From Bacteroidota bacterium (GTDB taxonomy: Bacteria; Bacteroidota; Bacteroidia; Bacteroidales; JAAUTT01), in the NCBI GenBank assembly GCA_030706405.1, contig JAUZOO010000013.1, positions 57,682-121,681 of the forward strand: DNA of 64,000 nucleotides. The letters are read 5' to 3'. The notes under the pieces were generated by a model. That model saw only the letters and a program-made list of their open reading frames with translations, searched no databases and was not told where the DNA came from. The position numbers and the translations under genes are program-made. Shown piece by piece: positions 27,601-36,439 of this stretch (position 1 is the stretch's first letter; each line of letters begins with the position of its first letter).

Positions 27601-27835
27601 GGGTATAAAAATCCAAGGGTCGTGATTGCGGATTAGGCGACCATTTGAATTTCCAGATACCATTAAGCGACTCAACCGTGGGGTTGTTTGCCTTTTCGTC
27701 GGCTAAGAAACCATACGCATGTGGCTTTTCTTTATTAATACCATTTACATCGGGATTTTCCCAGTCGGGAAGAGTTTGAGCTTCAATTTTTAAGACCGAT
27801 GTAATTATTACCAGGATAAATAAATATGCTTTCAT
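24698..27835 (-). CDS. GH2 beta-galactosidase, LacZ-type five-domain form
   Basis: 1045 residues, the length of E. coli LacZ, but with a signal peptide (about 1-20) so exported. Sequence starts D-W-E-N-P-x-V-x-G-I-N-K, the classic LacZ N-terminus. Acid/base Glu479 (F-W-S-L-G-N-E-G-G) and nucleophile Glu540 (V-I-M-R-E-Y-A-H-V-M-G-S-S-G-G) are both in canonical contexts; the small Bgal domain occupies about 760-1040. It removes non-reducing beta-galactose. Tight spacing (28-36 nt) to GH2 and GH97 genes on each side supports one operon. This is one of four GH2 genes in the run, suggesting different linkages. Confidence 0.92.
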   Translation of the reverse strand: MKAYLFILVIITSVLKIEAQTLPDWENPDVNGINKEKPHAYGFLADEKANNPTVESLNGIWKFKWSPNPQSRPLDFYTQGYSTEKWDNILVPGNWELQGFGTPIYTNIAYPFKRDIPRVSGEPDKSFTTYKERNPVGSYLTTFIISENWIDKQVFLNFGGVQSAMYVWVNGQKVGYSENSMSPAEFDITSYIHKGENKLAVEVYKYCDGSYMEDQDIWRLGGIFRDVDLIVRPKVFIGDYFVKAIPDKAYENANVSIDLSLDNRQLQNIAGLQVEAEITGYSKSGEYIDIPVAAKVPVSKSKQVSFTINSLIQQPKLWSAETPDLYRLILKLKDKKNEIVDKAECYFGVRKIEVRGDQFLINGRAVKLKGINRHEQHPRTGKYMSRQLMVRDMELMKQANINMIRTSHYPDDPMFYELCDKYGFYVMDEANQESHDYGLGNKELGEDPAWKKSHLERATSLVGRDKNHACVIFWSLGNEGGKGQNMKAMADTIRKLDHTRLVFSDTHREISDIYDDSYLHPADLKKLGEKINDKPVIMREYAHVMGSSGGNLQEYWDVIYADSSICGAAIWEWDEHGLPKTKDGSPLKLTDHPDDYNLKDNEFWAYGGDFGDKPNDGNFVMRGLVSTDRKPYPHYYEVQKVYQPVVFQLINDMDASIRVTNHFDFQPLQNFDFEYEYTSNGKSIQRGKFRCDDVLPGASSVINFPVPQLVDSVSSDICLNIYVRLKNATLWAETGYCIAREQFVVKPFAWKRIVPAGKTINVTETASQIQLKTETMTFTLDKKNGSLTSWKVNQQEMLKGQLEPYFWKTPNDNQKHSGYVEEFAKWRNAAENRVVKKVELSRQDNSVSVKFEMNLPAIGANYTLSYQLNGLGQLQVEAAYQPMSNTITLMPKFGMRMRIPEVYSTVGWYGRGFYENYPDRKTASFIGLYRTKIDDFTTHYAAPQDNANRCDVRWFTLSSQNNAAIKVTGLQPLCFRAWPYAEEDLEPARHDYELPKRDFINLNIDLNIHGVGGDDSWGAKTMGKYTNPGNQPYQYGFVLEYSDRK

Positions 27836-27871
27836 TCCGTTGCTTTTAACAAAAGTCCAATTCGTTTTATG

Positions 27872-29824
27872 CTATTGTTGTAATGGTACTAAAGAAGCGA
27901 CAAAGCCTCCTCTGCGAAGCATGTTAACTTCAATAGAGCTTGATTTATCTACTAAAAAATATTGCGTTTTAAAAGCCTTATCGTGGCTGCCATCGGCTAT
28001 TAATGTGAGCTTATAGTTTGAATTTTCGGGCAGGAAATCGAATTTCAGGGTTCTCGTTTTTTCAACATTTTCACCGTTAATTCCGCCTACATACCATTTA
28101 TCACCCTTTTGTCTGGCCATAATAATGTCACGACCGGGATAGCCGTCGAGTAATTTGATATTGTCCCATGCATTTGGAACTTCTCTCAGAAAATTTTTGG
28201 CGGCATCCGGCAGCTCGCAATAACCTTCGGGTCGGTCGGCCAGGTGTTGGAAGCCTGATTCGAACACCACGCTTAAAGCTAATTCATGTCCATACGAAGT
28301 GATATGGGGATATTGCGAATTGGTGAAAGTGACAGGAGTGTAGTCCATCGAACCAACCACGTTACGGGTAAATGGCAGTGTAGCGTTGTGCATAGGAGCT
28401 GTAGGAGTAAACTCCGGACCATTGTTGTACCACTCAGCGCCACGGACTCCCTCATACGTCATCAGGTGAGGATAAGTGCGTTGCCAACCGCGTGGAACCA
28501 GGCAACCGTGAAAGTAAACCATTATTTTGTAGTAGGCGGCATCGTCCAAAATATCAAGATAATATTTAATCATATCCTGTTTTTCACTTTCAAAAAAATC
28601 GATTTTAACACCTGCAACGCCTAACTTCTTTAGCTTGGAGAACTCTTCCACACGGCTTTCGTGTGTAAGCATACGGTTCATCGGGGTTGCATTAACCCAG
28701 GTATGATCGCCACCCGAATTATACCACATTAAAGGCTTTACGCCCAACGAATGAATGTATTTCAGGGCATCTTCAAGGTTTCCACCATTAGCCATGGCAT
28801 CCCATTCCCAATCGAGTAGCGTGTATGGCCAGTCCATTGTAGCAGCAAGGTCGGCGAATTTACATACGACCTTGTAGTCTTTGGTTCCGTGATTATTCGA
28901 CCAGTAGTTCCACGAGACTTTTCCGGGTTTGATCCATTCGGTATCGGTTAGTTTCGAAGAAGTTGAGACATCATTCACAAGGGTCGATCCGACAATGTCA
29001 GCAAGGCTACCCATGACTACTACCCGCCATGGCGATTTCCAGGGCAGTGAGATGGTAGGCTGAGTTTCTCCTTTTCCCCTTCCGTTCCATTTGTCGGGAA
29101 AGGTGAGCTTGTATTTTGTTTTATCGGCGTAATTGGATAGCTTGGTTCCACAATACGTGTGGTTTACATCTGCTTCGTGAACCAAATACCAGCACAATTT
29201 ATCAGGGGTATTGAACAGAGCCGGGTACCCCCAATCTTTTTGTTCATTACCATCTTTCATCATACCATACAAACCTTCGTTGGCCGTGTTGAATTTTTCA
29301 AGCCAACGCTTTGTACTATCAGGAACAGTATAGGCAGTTAGTTCATCTTTGATTACAAAAGTTTCTCCTTTTTCCGGGAACTCGTACCGAAAGGCAATTC
29401 CATCATTGTACGCACGGATAATCAGGTTTAGCTTAGCTTTGGATGGATTTTCGAACGAAACCACCACTTCGTTGCCTGAGTTACTGCATTGGCTGCGTTT
29501 TCCGTGTATGGCGGTGTAATGTTCACTAACCAGAACAGGCTTTCCGGATTTCAGGTATTTCAATTCATTTGAAAAATCCTGATCACTGCGCGAAAGTCCT
29601 AAATTGACAAATGGAATAACTTCAGAAACTTTGCCATTATTAGCGTAATTTACCTGAAGATGCCAGCTCCCAACAGTCTTGTTTTGCTCGCAAAACAGTC
29701 CAATATTGATTTTATTATTTGGAGACCATATCGAAACTGTCTGACTAATTGCCTTACCAGAGCTCAACAGCAGTAAGACTGAAACTAAAAACAGTTTCGT
29801 CATTGAAATAATTTTAGACTTCAT
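27872..29824 (-). CDS. GH97 alpha-glycosidase, retaining type (alpha-galactosidase-like), copy 1
   Basis: 650 residues; signal peptide about 1-28. N-terminal beta-sandwich, central barrel with L-D-W-E-W-D and P-L-M-W-Y-N-S-G-G-D, and C-terminal beta domain, as in SusB relatives. Asp409 in G-V-K-I-D-F-F-E and Glu458 in T-Y-E-G-V-R-G occupy the positions of nucleophile and acid/base in the retaining GH97 branch (B. thetaiotaomicron alpha-galactosidase), whereas inverting alpha-glucosidases have Glu bases instead. Alpha-galactosidase is thus the better guess. A target in this locus is not obvious, since ordinary xyloglucan has no alpha-galactose. Confidence 0.85.
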   Translation of the reverse strand: MKSKIISMTKLFLVSVLLLLSSGKAISQTVSIWSPNNKINIGLFCEQNKTVGSWHLQVNYANNGKVSEVIPFVNLGLSRSDQDFSNELKYLKSGKPVLVSEHYTAIHGKRSQCSNSGNEVVVSFENPSKAKLNLIIRAYNDGIAFRYEFPEKGETFVIKDELTAYTVPDSTKRWLEKFNTANEGLYGMMKDGNEQKDWGYPALFNTPDKLCWYLVHEADVNHTYCGTKLSNYADKTKYKLTFPDKWNGRGKGETQPTISLPWKSPWRVVVMGSLADIVGSTLVNDVSTSSKLTDTEWIKPGKVSWNYWSNNHGTKDYKVVCKFADLAATMDWPYTLLDWEWDAMANGGNLEDALKYIHSLGVKPLMWYNSGGDHTWVNATPMNRMLTHESRVEEFSKLKKLGVAGVKIDFFESEKQDMIKYYLDILDDAAYYKIMVYFHGCLVPRGWQRTYPHLMTYEGVRGAEWYNNGPEFTPTAPMHNATLPFTRNVVGSMDYTPVTFTNSQYPHITSYGHELALSVVFESGFQHLADRPEGYCELPDAAKNFLREVPNAWDNIKLLDGYPGRDIIMARQKGDKWYVGGINGENVEKTRTLKFDFLPENSNYKLTLIADGSHDKAFKTQYFLVDKSSSIEVNMLRRGGFVASLVPLQQ

Positions 29825-29856
29825 AATGTTTTTAATTCTATTGAACTATTTTACAA

Positions 29857-31497
29857 TTACTTCAATGTTATTTTAAGAACCACTGCAATATTATTTGGGA
29901 AGCTTTTCGGTTTCCTGATTACCAGCGATTCAGGGTTGAGTTTCCACCATAGTTTTTCCTTGCTGCCAAGCATTTCAATTTTTTTAATTTTTTGAGTTCC
30001 AACATTTTTCGCAAACGATTTGAGCGAAATATCTTCGGTCGGAACTCCCATCACTGTTACATAAATTATTTTACCTTTTTGGTTGTAACGGATATCTTTT
30101 TCGGTATAGCCCATCTTTCCTTCGTTAAAACCGGCCGCATTCAGTGGGTTGACAGAATCAACAGAAGGTCCTTCACCATAAATTTTCCAGGGGCGCGTGC
30201 CGAAAATACTTTCTTTGTTCACATCCATCCAAGCGGCAATGCTTTCAAGAATTGCGACTTCTTTATCATCGATGGAGCCATCGCCACGGACAGGAATGTT
30301 GAGCAACAGATTTCCGTTTTTGCTCACAATGTCAACCAACATACGAATAACGGTTGTGGCCGATTTGTAACTACTATGCTCGTAGATACCTCTATTGTAA
30401 TGCCAATCGCCAATGCAGGTACAGGTTTGCCAAGCATTTTCCTGAGGCTTGTCGGGCGCACCGCGTTCTACATCCCAAACCATGCATTTTTTTTGCTCTT
30501 CGGAGAGTACTTTACCAAACATAACCGCCTCGAGCTCACCTTTATGTCTTGCCATATTGGAGTTATAGTAGTGCGCCGCAATTTTCAATCCCGCATCACT
30601 AACTGGGTAAAGTGGCAATTTGGAATCATCGAAATAAAGCAAATCGGGATTGTACTGATTGATTAAATCCATGGTGCGGTTGTAAAACTTATCGCAATAC
30701 TTTTGGTCGGGGGTACTTGCCCCGTTATTCCAATCCCACTGACTCCACAAAGCGGTAATGTCTTTTCCGCTACCCTTACTGAGCGGATGGTTCTGCTCAT
30801 ACAGTTCCTGAGGGTCAAGCCCTTCCCACCATGTACCTTTGCCATCCGCCTTTGTTAATTTTCCATCGTATGGCACTCCTTTCAACGGACCTGTTGTATC
30901 GGAGCGTTGCGAAGTTTCAAACCAGGTCCAGGTGTGCGAAGCATGAACACTTAAACCAAACGGAAGTCCTTGTTTTTTTGCTGCTTTGGCCCACCCGGCT
31001 ACAATGTCTTTTTTAGGTCCTACGCGAACCGAATTCCATTCCTGATATTTGCTATCCCACAAATCCAGGTTGTCATGGTGATTGGCCATTGCAAAGAAAT
31101 ATTGGGCACCAACACGTTTATAAAGTGCCACTAGTTTTTCGGGATCCCAATTCTGGGCCTTCCAATCATGGATAACCTCTATAAAACCAACTTTCGACGG
31201 ATGACCGTAATGTTTCACATGCCAATTATATTGCCAACCACCTTCGTTATACATAAATCGTCCATACCAATCGCCTAACTCGGGTTGGCATTGAGGGCCC
31301 CAATGTGCCCAAATACCAAACTTTGCATCTCTAAACCATTTGGGTGCTTTGTATTGGCTAAGAGATTGCCAGGTTGGTTCAAACTTGCCCGAAGCAACGG
31401 GTTCCTTTTCGGTGTTAACTACCACCATTTTATTGTCTTGCGCTGACATATTTAAAAATAGCAGGACAAAAACAACACTTAAAATTTTTGCTTTCAT
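29857..31497 (-). CDS. GH29 alpha-L-fucosidase, compact form, copy 1
   Basis: 546 residues; signal peptide about 1-19 (ends M-S-A-Q). Motifs: W-F-R-D-A-K-F-G-I-W-A-H-W-G-P, M-A-N-H-H-D-N-L-D-L-W, and L-L-Y-F-D-D near residue 300 with the nucleophile Asp; late P-V-R-G-D-G-S-I-D-D. Very similar throughout to 34751-36364, which lacks only a short insertion here (about 245-255, S-K-G-S-G-K-D-I-T-A-L). The two copies flank the mutarotase and GH3 genes, pointing to a segmental duplication. Specificity among fucosyl linkages is unknown. Confidence 0.9.
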   Translation of the reverse strand: MKAKILSVVFVLLFLNMSAQDNKMVVVNTEKEPVASGKFEPTWQSLSQYKAPKWFRDAKFGIWAHWGPQCQPELGDWYGRFMYNEGGWQYNWHVKHYGHPSKVGFIEVIHDWKAQNWDPEKLVALYKRVGAQYFFAMANHHDNLDLWDSKYQEWNSVRVGPKKDIVAGWAKAAKKQGLPFGLSVHASHTWTWFETSQRSDTTGPLKGVPYDGKLTKADGKGTWWEGLDPQELYEQNHPLSKGSGKDITALWSQWDWNNGASTPDQKYCDKFYNRTMDLINQYNPDLLYFDDSKLPLYPVSDAGLKIAAHYYNSNMARHKGELEAVMFGKVLSEEQKKCMVWDVERGAPDKPQENAWQTCTCIGDWHYNRGIYEHSSYKSATTVIRMLVDIVSKNGNLLLNIPVRGDGSIDDKEVAILESIAAWMDVNKESIFGTRPWKIYGEGPSVDSVNPLNAAGFNEGKMGYTEKDIRYNQKGKIIYVTVMGVPTEDISLKSFAKNVGTQKIKKIEMLGSKEKLWWKLNPESLVIRKPKSFPNNIAVVLKITLK

Positions 31498-31586
31498 ATT
31501 TTTTTATCGATTCTAGAACCAACTCATTTTACTGTCAGCAAACAGTTGGTTCTTTTATTCATTACTTAATTCCTTTTCAATATAAA

Positions 31587-31952
31587 TTATTCTCCCATCT
31601 TATAAATTCGCTCCATCAACTGCCATTTCTGGTCGGCAGAAGCTTCAGCAGAAGCATCCTGAAACTGTGACATGTGTGCCTCCCATTCGCTTTGACGAGG
31701 TTTAGTGGCTAGCTCTGCCATCGCTTTGCTATGATCAAAATCTGCTACTGTGTCCATAATCATGAATAGCTTTGTGCCAAACAGATAGATTTCCATATCA
31801 AGAATTCCTACATCTTTCATACCCTGTGTAATCTCAGTCCATGCCGCACCCTTTGCGTGAGCTTTTTTATAGGCTTCAATCAATCCAGGATCGTTTCGCA
31901 ATTCCATTGTTTTACAATATCTTTTAAATAGAGGTAATTGATTGGTTTTCAT
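31587..31952 (-). CDS. L-rhamnose mutarotase-family protein (possible L-fucose mutarotase)
   Basis: 121 residues, no signal peptide, so cytoplasmic, unlike nearly all its neighbours. The family pattern is visible: Y-K-K-A-H-A (Tyr28, His32, at the Tyr/His spacing of E. coli RhaM), E-I-Y-L-F, F-M-I-M-D-T and the aromatic E-W-E-A-H-M-S-Q-F. These dimeric alpha/beta ferredoxin-like proteins interconvert sugar anomers. Rhamnose catabolic genes are absent here, while fucosidase genes sit on both sides, so it may epimerise the fucose released by them. That substrate shift is inference. A good promoter box lies about 50 bp upstream. Confidence 0.82.
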   Translation of the reverse strand: MKTNQLPLFKRYCKTMELRNDPGLIEAYKKAHAKGAAWTEITQGMKDVGILDMEIYLFGTKLFMIMDTVADFDHSKAMAELATKPRQSEWEAHMSQFQDASAEASADQKWQLMERIYKMGE

Positions 31953-31998
31953 GCTTGATTGAGTATATTTTAAATTGATTAATAATTTAAAAAGATTA

Positions 31999-32032
31999 CA
32001 AACCTATGTTTGATTTAAAGTATTTATCCAAC
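31999..32032 (-). promoter_or_regulatory. Internal Bacteroidota-type promoter before the mutarotase gene
   Basis: Minus-strand TAGGTTTG (32006-31999) matches the -7 consensus TAnnTTTG exactly, with GTTG at 32032-32029 as a -33 element 22 nt upstream. The predicted start lies about 40 nt before the mutarotase ATG. The 191-bp gap is among the longer ones inside the run, so this may divide it into sub-operons. Confidence 0.45.
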
Positions 32033-32143
32033 AAATTAAGCGGCTCTAAATCCGGTACAGATCCTAAGTGTGGAGTATTGAAAAATACATAACCACAGGT
32101 TTATTGTTTGTAAACTGAGTCTTGCGTTAGCATATTAACACAT

Positions 32144-34747
32144 TTATTTAATGATATTTACAATCAATTTATTCAAATCATTCAGCGATGAACTATTGCC
32201 ATAATAGACCTCATACTCACCCATAGTTACCATCATTTTCCGCTGGCTCCAATCGAAAAACTCAAAAGAAGAAGGATTTAGGTCGATCGAAACTTGTTGG
32301 GTTTTACCTGCCGGAATTTCCACACGTTTAAATCCTCGTAGTGTTCTTAACGGACCTTCAATATCGTTCACTTTGCGGATATATAGCTGAATAACTTCAA
32401 CACCAATCCTTTTACCTATATTCGTTACAGGAACAGTTAAAAGTGTTGTGTCATTAGCTTTGATTGAGGATGCACTTAACTTTGCGTCTCCAATTTTGAA
32501 AGTAGTGTAGCTTAACCCATATCCAAAGGGGAAAAGAGCGTCGTCTGTGAAGCGATAGGTATGGCCTTTCATGGAGTAATCTTCAAAATCGCCAAGCTTT
32601 TCAGAATTTTTATAGAACGTAACCGGCAATTTTCCTGAAGGGTTATAATCCCCAAACAAGACATCGGCGACTGCCTGTCCACCGGATTGCCCTCCGTACC
32701 AAGTCTGAAGAATAGCATCGCAACTTTCGGTTTCAGGAGTCAAGGCAATTGCCGAGCCGGAACAATTGACAAATATTACTTTCTTACCTGCTTTTTTCAA
32801 GGCCTGCAAACAGTTTCGCTGCGACTCCGGAAGTTCAATATTGGTTCGGTCGCCACCTTTAAAGCCATGGAATTCAACTGGCATTTCCTCTCCTTCTAGT
32901 TTTGGAGAAATACCACCCACAAAAATTACCTCGTTTATTCCTTTTAGTTTTTGAATCAATGCGGTATAATCAACCGGAATTTCCCTACCGATATTTAATT
33001 TCAGACTGGCATCCATGTCCTTGTAAATAGCCGAATATCCCACCTCAATTTTATATTTCTTTCCTTTTTCTACCTTAAACGGAAGCCTGACAGGAGCTAC
33101 CTGCCATACCTCTCTATTAAACAAAGTGTCGTTATTGACAATCACATTGCATTTTCCGGCAAATTCCAGTCTAATAACTATTTCTTCGGATTTGGCAGGC
33201 TGATAAACTGTTTGATATTTTCCTGAGAAGCTTTTGAGATTGACCCCGCGGCTAAACTGGTTTTGACCGGCAGTAGTCAATTGTATCGGGCTTACAACCT
33301 GTTCAACTGCCACAGGTTCACCCTTAAACTCTATATTGTTCCAGTAAGACGACTTAATGCCTGTTTTTTCTTCAAACGTACAGTTATCGAAAAGACTTTG
33401 GGTAATCATGCCTTCAACCAAATCACAACCTTTATCATAAAATATATTATTAGCAGGAAGCTTTGTTTTAATGCCTCCAAGAATTGTAGTGATGCTTGAG
33501 GGAAAACCGTTATAATTCCCTAACAGCATAGGCCCATCATCTGCATTTGGCCCAATTACAGCAATTTTGTTCACTGATTTAGACAGTGGCAGGATGTTAT
33601 TTTTATTTTGGAGCAAGGTCATAGATTCACGGGCCATTTTAAGGGCTAGTTCTTGATGCTCTTTTGAATCAACAACCGACATGGGTATTTTCGACCAGGA
33701 AACTATTGAATCAGGGTCCATTTCGCCCAAATCGAAACGACCTGTTAAAACCCGGGTGAGGCTCTTGTCGATTTCCTTTTCAGAGATCAATCCTTTATTG
33801 ATGGCATCAGGCAACTTATTGAATGCATATCCCCAACCACATTCCACATCGGTTCCTGACAAAACAGCTTTTGAAGCAGCATGAACATTGTTAGAAGAGA
33901 CTTTGTGGGTGCTATAAAAATCGGCAATAGCGCCACAGTCTGAAACAACGAGGTGTTTGAAGCCCCAATCGTCACGAAGAATCCTTTGCAGCAAACGGGT
34001 ACTACCGCAGCATGGCTCATCATCAAGACGCTGATAGGCGCACATCACTTCGCGCACATCGGCTTGTTTGACCAACGCTTTGAATGCAGGAAGGTAGGTT
34101 TCCCATAAATCCCGAGGATTTACATTATTGACATTTAAGGTATGTCTGCTCCATTCAGGACCCGAGTGTACTGCAAAATGCTTGGCACAGGCCAGTAGTT
34201 TTTTGTACCTTGAGTCGGCTGGCCCCTGAAGTCCATTTACAACTGCAATCCCAATACGGGTGGTCAAGTAGGGATCTTCTCCATATGTTTCTTGACCACG
34301 CCCCCACCGCGGATCCCTGAATATGTTTATATTTGGAGTCCACACCGACAAACTAGCAAATTTGCTATTCTCGTGACCTGTTCTCTTAGCTTCATGATAC
34401 TTGGCGCGAAACTCATCCGAAATAGCATTAAAAACTTCATAAACAAGTTTATCATCAAATGATGCAGCCATTCCTATGGATTGAGGAAAGACAGAAACAT
34501 TGTTACCATAACGGATGCCATGCAATCCCTCACTCCACCAATTGAACTTTTTTATTCCCAAACGCGGAACAGCTTCGGATTCGTCACACATCAGTGCTGC
34601 TTTTTCCTGTAAAGACAGCCGTGAAATCAAATCGGCTGCCCGCTCCTCCGAACTTAATTTGGGATTTTGATAGGGCAATTGAGCCCATAAGCTTACTGTA
34701 AACAGTACGGCAGCAAAAACTAATATAATTGATTTTCTTAAAACCAT
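32144..34747 (-). CDS. GH3 beta-glycosidase (beta-xylosidase/glucosidase) with inserted PA14-like domain
   Basis: 867 residues; signal peptide about 1-23. GH3 N-terminal barrel with W-W-S-E-G-L-H-G (70-77), D-P-R-W-G-R-G-Q-E-T-Y-G-E-D-P, K-H-F-A-V-H-S-G-P-E and nucleophile Asp270 (V-V-S-D-C-G-A-I). The alpha/beta sandwich is interrupted at about 450-600 by a beta-rich PA14-like insertion (E-E-I-V-I-R-L-E-F-A-G). A fibronectin-III-like C-terminus follows. The E-G-L-H-G and S-D-C-G-A-I motifs resemble xylan beta-xylosidases (BxlB group) more than cellobiases. Periplasmic exo-action on xylosyl or glucosyl ends is expected. Confidence 0.9.
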   Translation of the reverse strand: MVLRKSIILVFAAVLFTVSLWAQLPYQNPKLSSEERAADLISRLSLQEKAALMCDESEAVPRLGIKKFNWWSEGLHGIRYGNNVSVFPQSIGMAASFDDKLVYEVFNAISDEFRAKYHEAKRTGHENSKFASLSVWTPNINIFRDPRWGRGQETYGEDPYLTTRIGIAVVNGLQGPADSRYKKLLACAKHFAVHSGPEWSRHTLNVNNVNPRDLWETYLPAFKALVKQADVREVMCAYQRLDDEPCCGSTRLLQRILRDDWGFKHLVVSDCGAIADFYSTHKVSSNNVHAASKAVLSGTDVECGWGYAFNKLPDAINKGLISEKEIDKSLTRVLTGRFDLGEMDPDSIVSWSKIPMSVVDSKEHQELALKMARESMTLLQNKNNILPLSKSVNKIAVIGPNADDGPMLLGNYNGFPSSITTILGGIKTKLPANNIFYDKGCDLVEGMITQSLFDNCTFEEKTGIKSSYWNNIEFKGEPVAVEQVVSPIQLTTAGQNQFSRGVNLKSFSGKYQTVYQPAKSEEIVIRLEFAGKCNVIVNNDTLFNREVWQVAPVRLPFKVEKGKKYKIEVGYSAIYKDMDASLKLNIGREIPVDYTALIQKLKGINEVIFVGGISPKLEGEEMPVEFHGFKGGDRTNIELPESQRNCLQALKKAGKKVIFVNCSGSAIALTPETESCDAILQTWYGGQSGGQAVADVLFGDYNPSGKLPVTFYKNSEKLGDFEDYSMKGHTYRFTDDALFPFGYGLSYTTFKIGDAKLSASSIKANDTTLLTVPVTNIGKRIGVEVIQLYIRKVNDIEGPLRTLRGFKRVEIPAGKTQQVSIDLNPSSFEFFDWSQRKMMVTMGEYEVYYGNSSSLNDLNKLIVNIIK

Positions 34748-34750
34748 CGA

Positions 34751-36364
34751 TTACTTCAAAAATATTTTGAATACCAAAGCAATATCATTAGGAACAGTAT
34801 TGGGGTTTTTAATGGACAACTTCTCATTCTCCTGACTCCATTTGAGTTTTTCCTTGCTTCCCAATAATTCTATTCTTTTAATATCCCCGTTGTTTTTCCC
34901 TAATGATTTGATGATGATGTCCTCTGAAGGCAAGCCAAGCAAAGTCGCATAAATAACTTTGTCTTTTTGTACAAATCGGATGTCTTTGGCAGTCAACTTA
35001 ACTTTTCCTTCATTAAATCCCTGTTCCTTCATCGGATTTAATGATTCTACAGAAAGCCCCTCCCCAAACACTTTCCACGGGCGGGTATCAAAAATGCTTT
35101 CTTTATTAGATTCCATCCATTTTGCAATTCCCTCTAAGACTGTTACTTCTTTGTCATCTATTGTCCCATCACCACGAACAGGGATATTCAGCAACAGGTT
35201 TCCATTTTTACTTACGATGTCAATTAAAGTCCGGATAACAGTTGCAGCCGATTTGTAACGGTTTTGATCATACACATTCCGGTTATAATGCCAGTCGCCA
35301 ATACAAGTGCAGGTTTGCCAGGCAAGGTCTTGTCCTCTATCAGGAGCCCCACGTTCTACATCCCATACCATACATTTCTTTTGTTCATCAGTAAGTATCT
35401 TCCCAAACATTACTGCTTCCAGTTTTCCATAGTGTGTTGCCATATTGTGGTTGTAATAGTGTGCAGCTATTTTCAACCCGGCATCGCTTACTGGGTAAAG
35501 CGGAAGGGCAGTATCGTCAAAATAAAGCAAGTCAGGATTGTATTTATTGATCAGGTCCATTGTTCTGTTGTAAAATTTATCGCAGTAATCCTGTGATGGT
35601 ATAGTAACTCCATTCTGCCATTCCCACCCCCATGTAGTACTCAGTTTATGGTTCTGTGCATAAAGTGCCTGTGGATCCATTCCTTCCCACCAAGTTCCTT
35701 TACCATCGGCTTTTGTCAGTTTCCCATCGTAAGGGATACCGGCAAACTGGCCTGTTGTATCTGATTTTTGGGATGGTTCGTAGAATGTCCACGCGTGAGA
35801 AGCATGTACGCTTAAGCCAAAAGGAAGGCCACATTTTTTGGCAGCCTTTGCCCATCCGGTTACGATGTCTTTCTTCGGGCCTACGCGTACTGAGTTCCAC
35901 TCCTGATATTTACTGTCCCACAAATCAAGGTTGTCGTGATGGTTGGCCATAGCAAAGAAATACTGAGCACCAGTCCTTTTATAAAGTTGTACCAGTTTTT
36001 CAGGGTCCCAGTTTTCGGCTTTCCAATCGTGTATTACTTCTTTAAACCCAGCTTTTGAAGGATGACCGTAATGAGCCACCTGATACTTGTAGTAGCCGGA
36101 ACCTTCTTCGTACATTCCCCTTGCGTACCAATCGCCTTGTTCGGCTTGACACTGAGGCCCCCAATGAGCCCAAATGCCAAATTTTGCGTTACGGAACCAC
36201 TCGGGGACTTTATACTGAGACAAGGATTGCCAATTGGCTTCAAACTTGCCCTGTGCAACAGGCTCGTTGCCAGACCTGATTGGCGAAGGATATTTTTCCT
36301 GTGCTATAGTATTATAGCTAAAAAATAAAGTAAGTAAAGAAATTACTAAAGCATTTTTTCTCAT
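34751..36364 (-). CDS. GH29 alpha-L-fucosidase, compact form, copy 2
   Basis: 537 residues; signal peptide about 1-21. Nearly colinear with 29857-31497: same W-F-R-N-A-K-F-G-I-W-A-H-W-G-P, M-A-N-H-H-D-N-L-D-L-W and L-L-Y-F-D-D nucleophile region, same E-R-G-A-P-D and P-V-R-G-D-G-T-I-D-D. It ends 3 nt before the GH3 start codon (34747), so the genes are tightly coupled. With the modular GH29 this gives three fucosidases, which argues for heavily fucosylated substrate. Confidence 0.9.
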   Translation of the reverse strand: MRKNALVISLLTLFFSYNTIAQEKYPSPIRSGNEPVAQGKFEANWQSLSQYKVPEWFRNAKFGIWAHWGPQCQAEQGDWYARGMYEEGSGYYKYQVAHYGHPSKAGFKEVIHDWKAENWDPEKLVQLYKRTGAQYFFAMANHHDNLDLWDSKYQEWNSVRVGPKKDIVTGWAKAAKKCGLPFGLSVHASHAWTFYEPSQKSDTTGQFAGIPYDGKLTKADGKGTWWEGMDPQALYAQNHKLSTTWGWEWQNGVTIPSQDYCDKFYNRTMDLINKYNPDLLYFDDTALPLYPVSDAGLKIAAHYYNHNMATHYGKLEAVMFGKILTDEQKKCMVWDVERGAPDRGQDLAWQTCTCIGDWHYNRNVYDQNRYKSAATVIRTLIDIVSKNGNLLLNIPVRGDGTIDDKEVTVLEGIAKWMESNKESIFDTRPWKVFGEGLSVESLNPMKEQGFNEGKVKLTAKDIRFVQKDKVIYATLLGLPSEDIIIKSLGKNNGDIKRIELLGSKEKLKWSQENEKLSIKNPNTVPNDIALVFKIFLK

Positions 36365-36439
36365 GTCATTTAGGTATTATTTAAGATTATTTATGCAGTC
36401 TGAAAGTTTGTATGAGTCTGCTCCGATCTGCCTGTTGAA

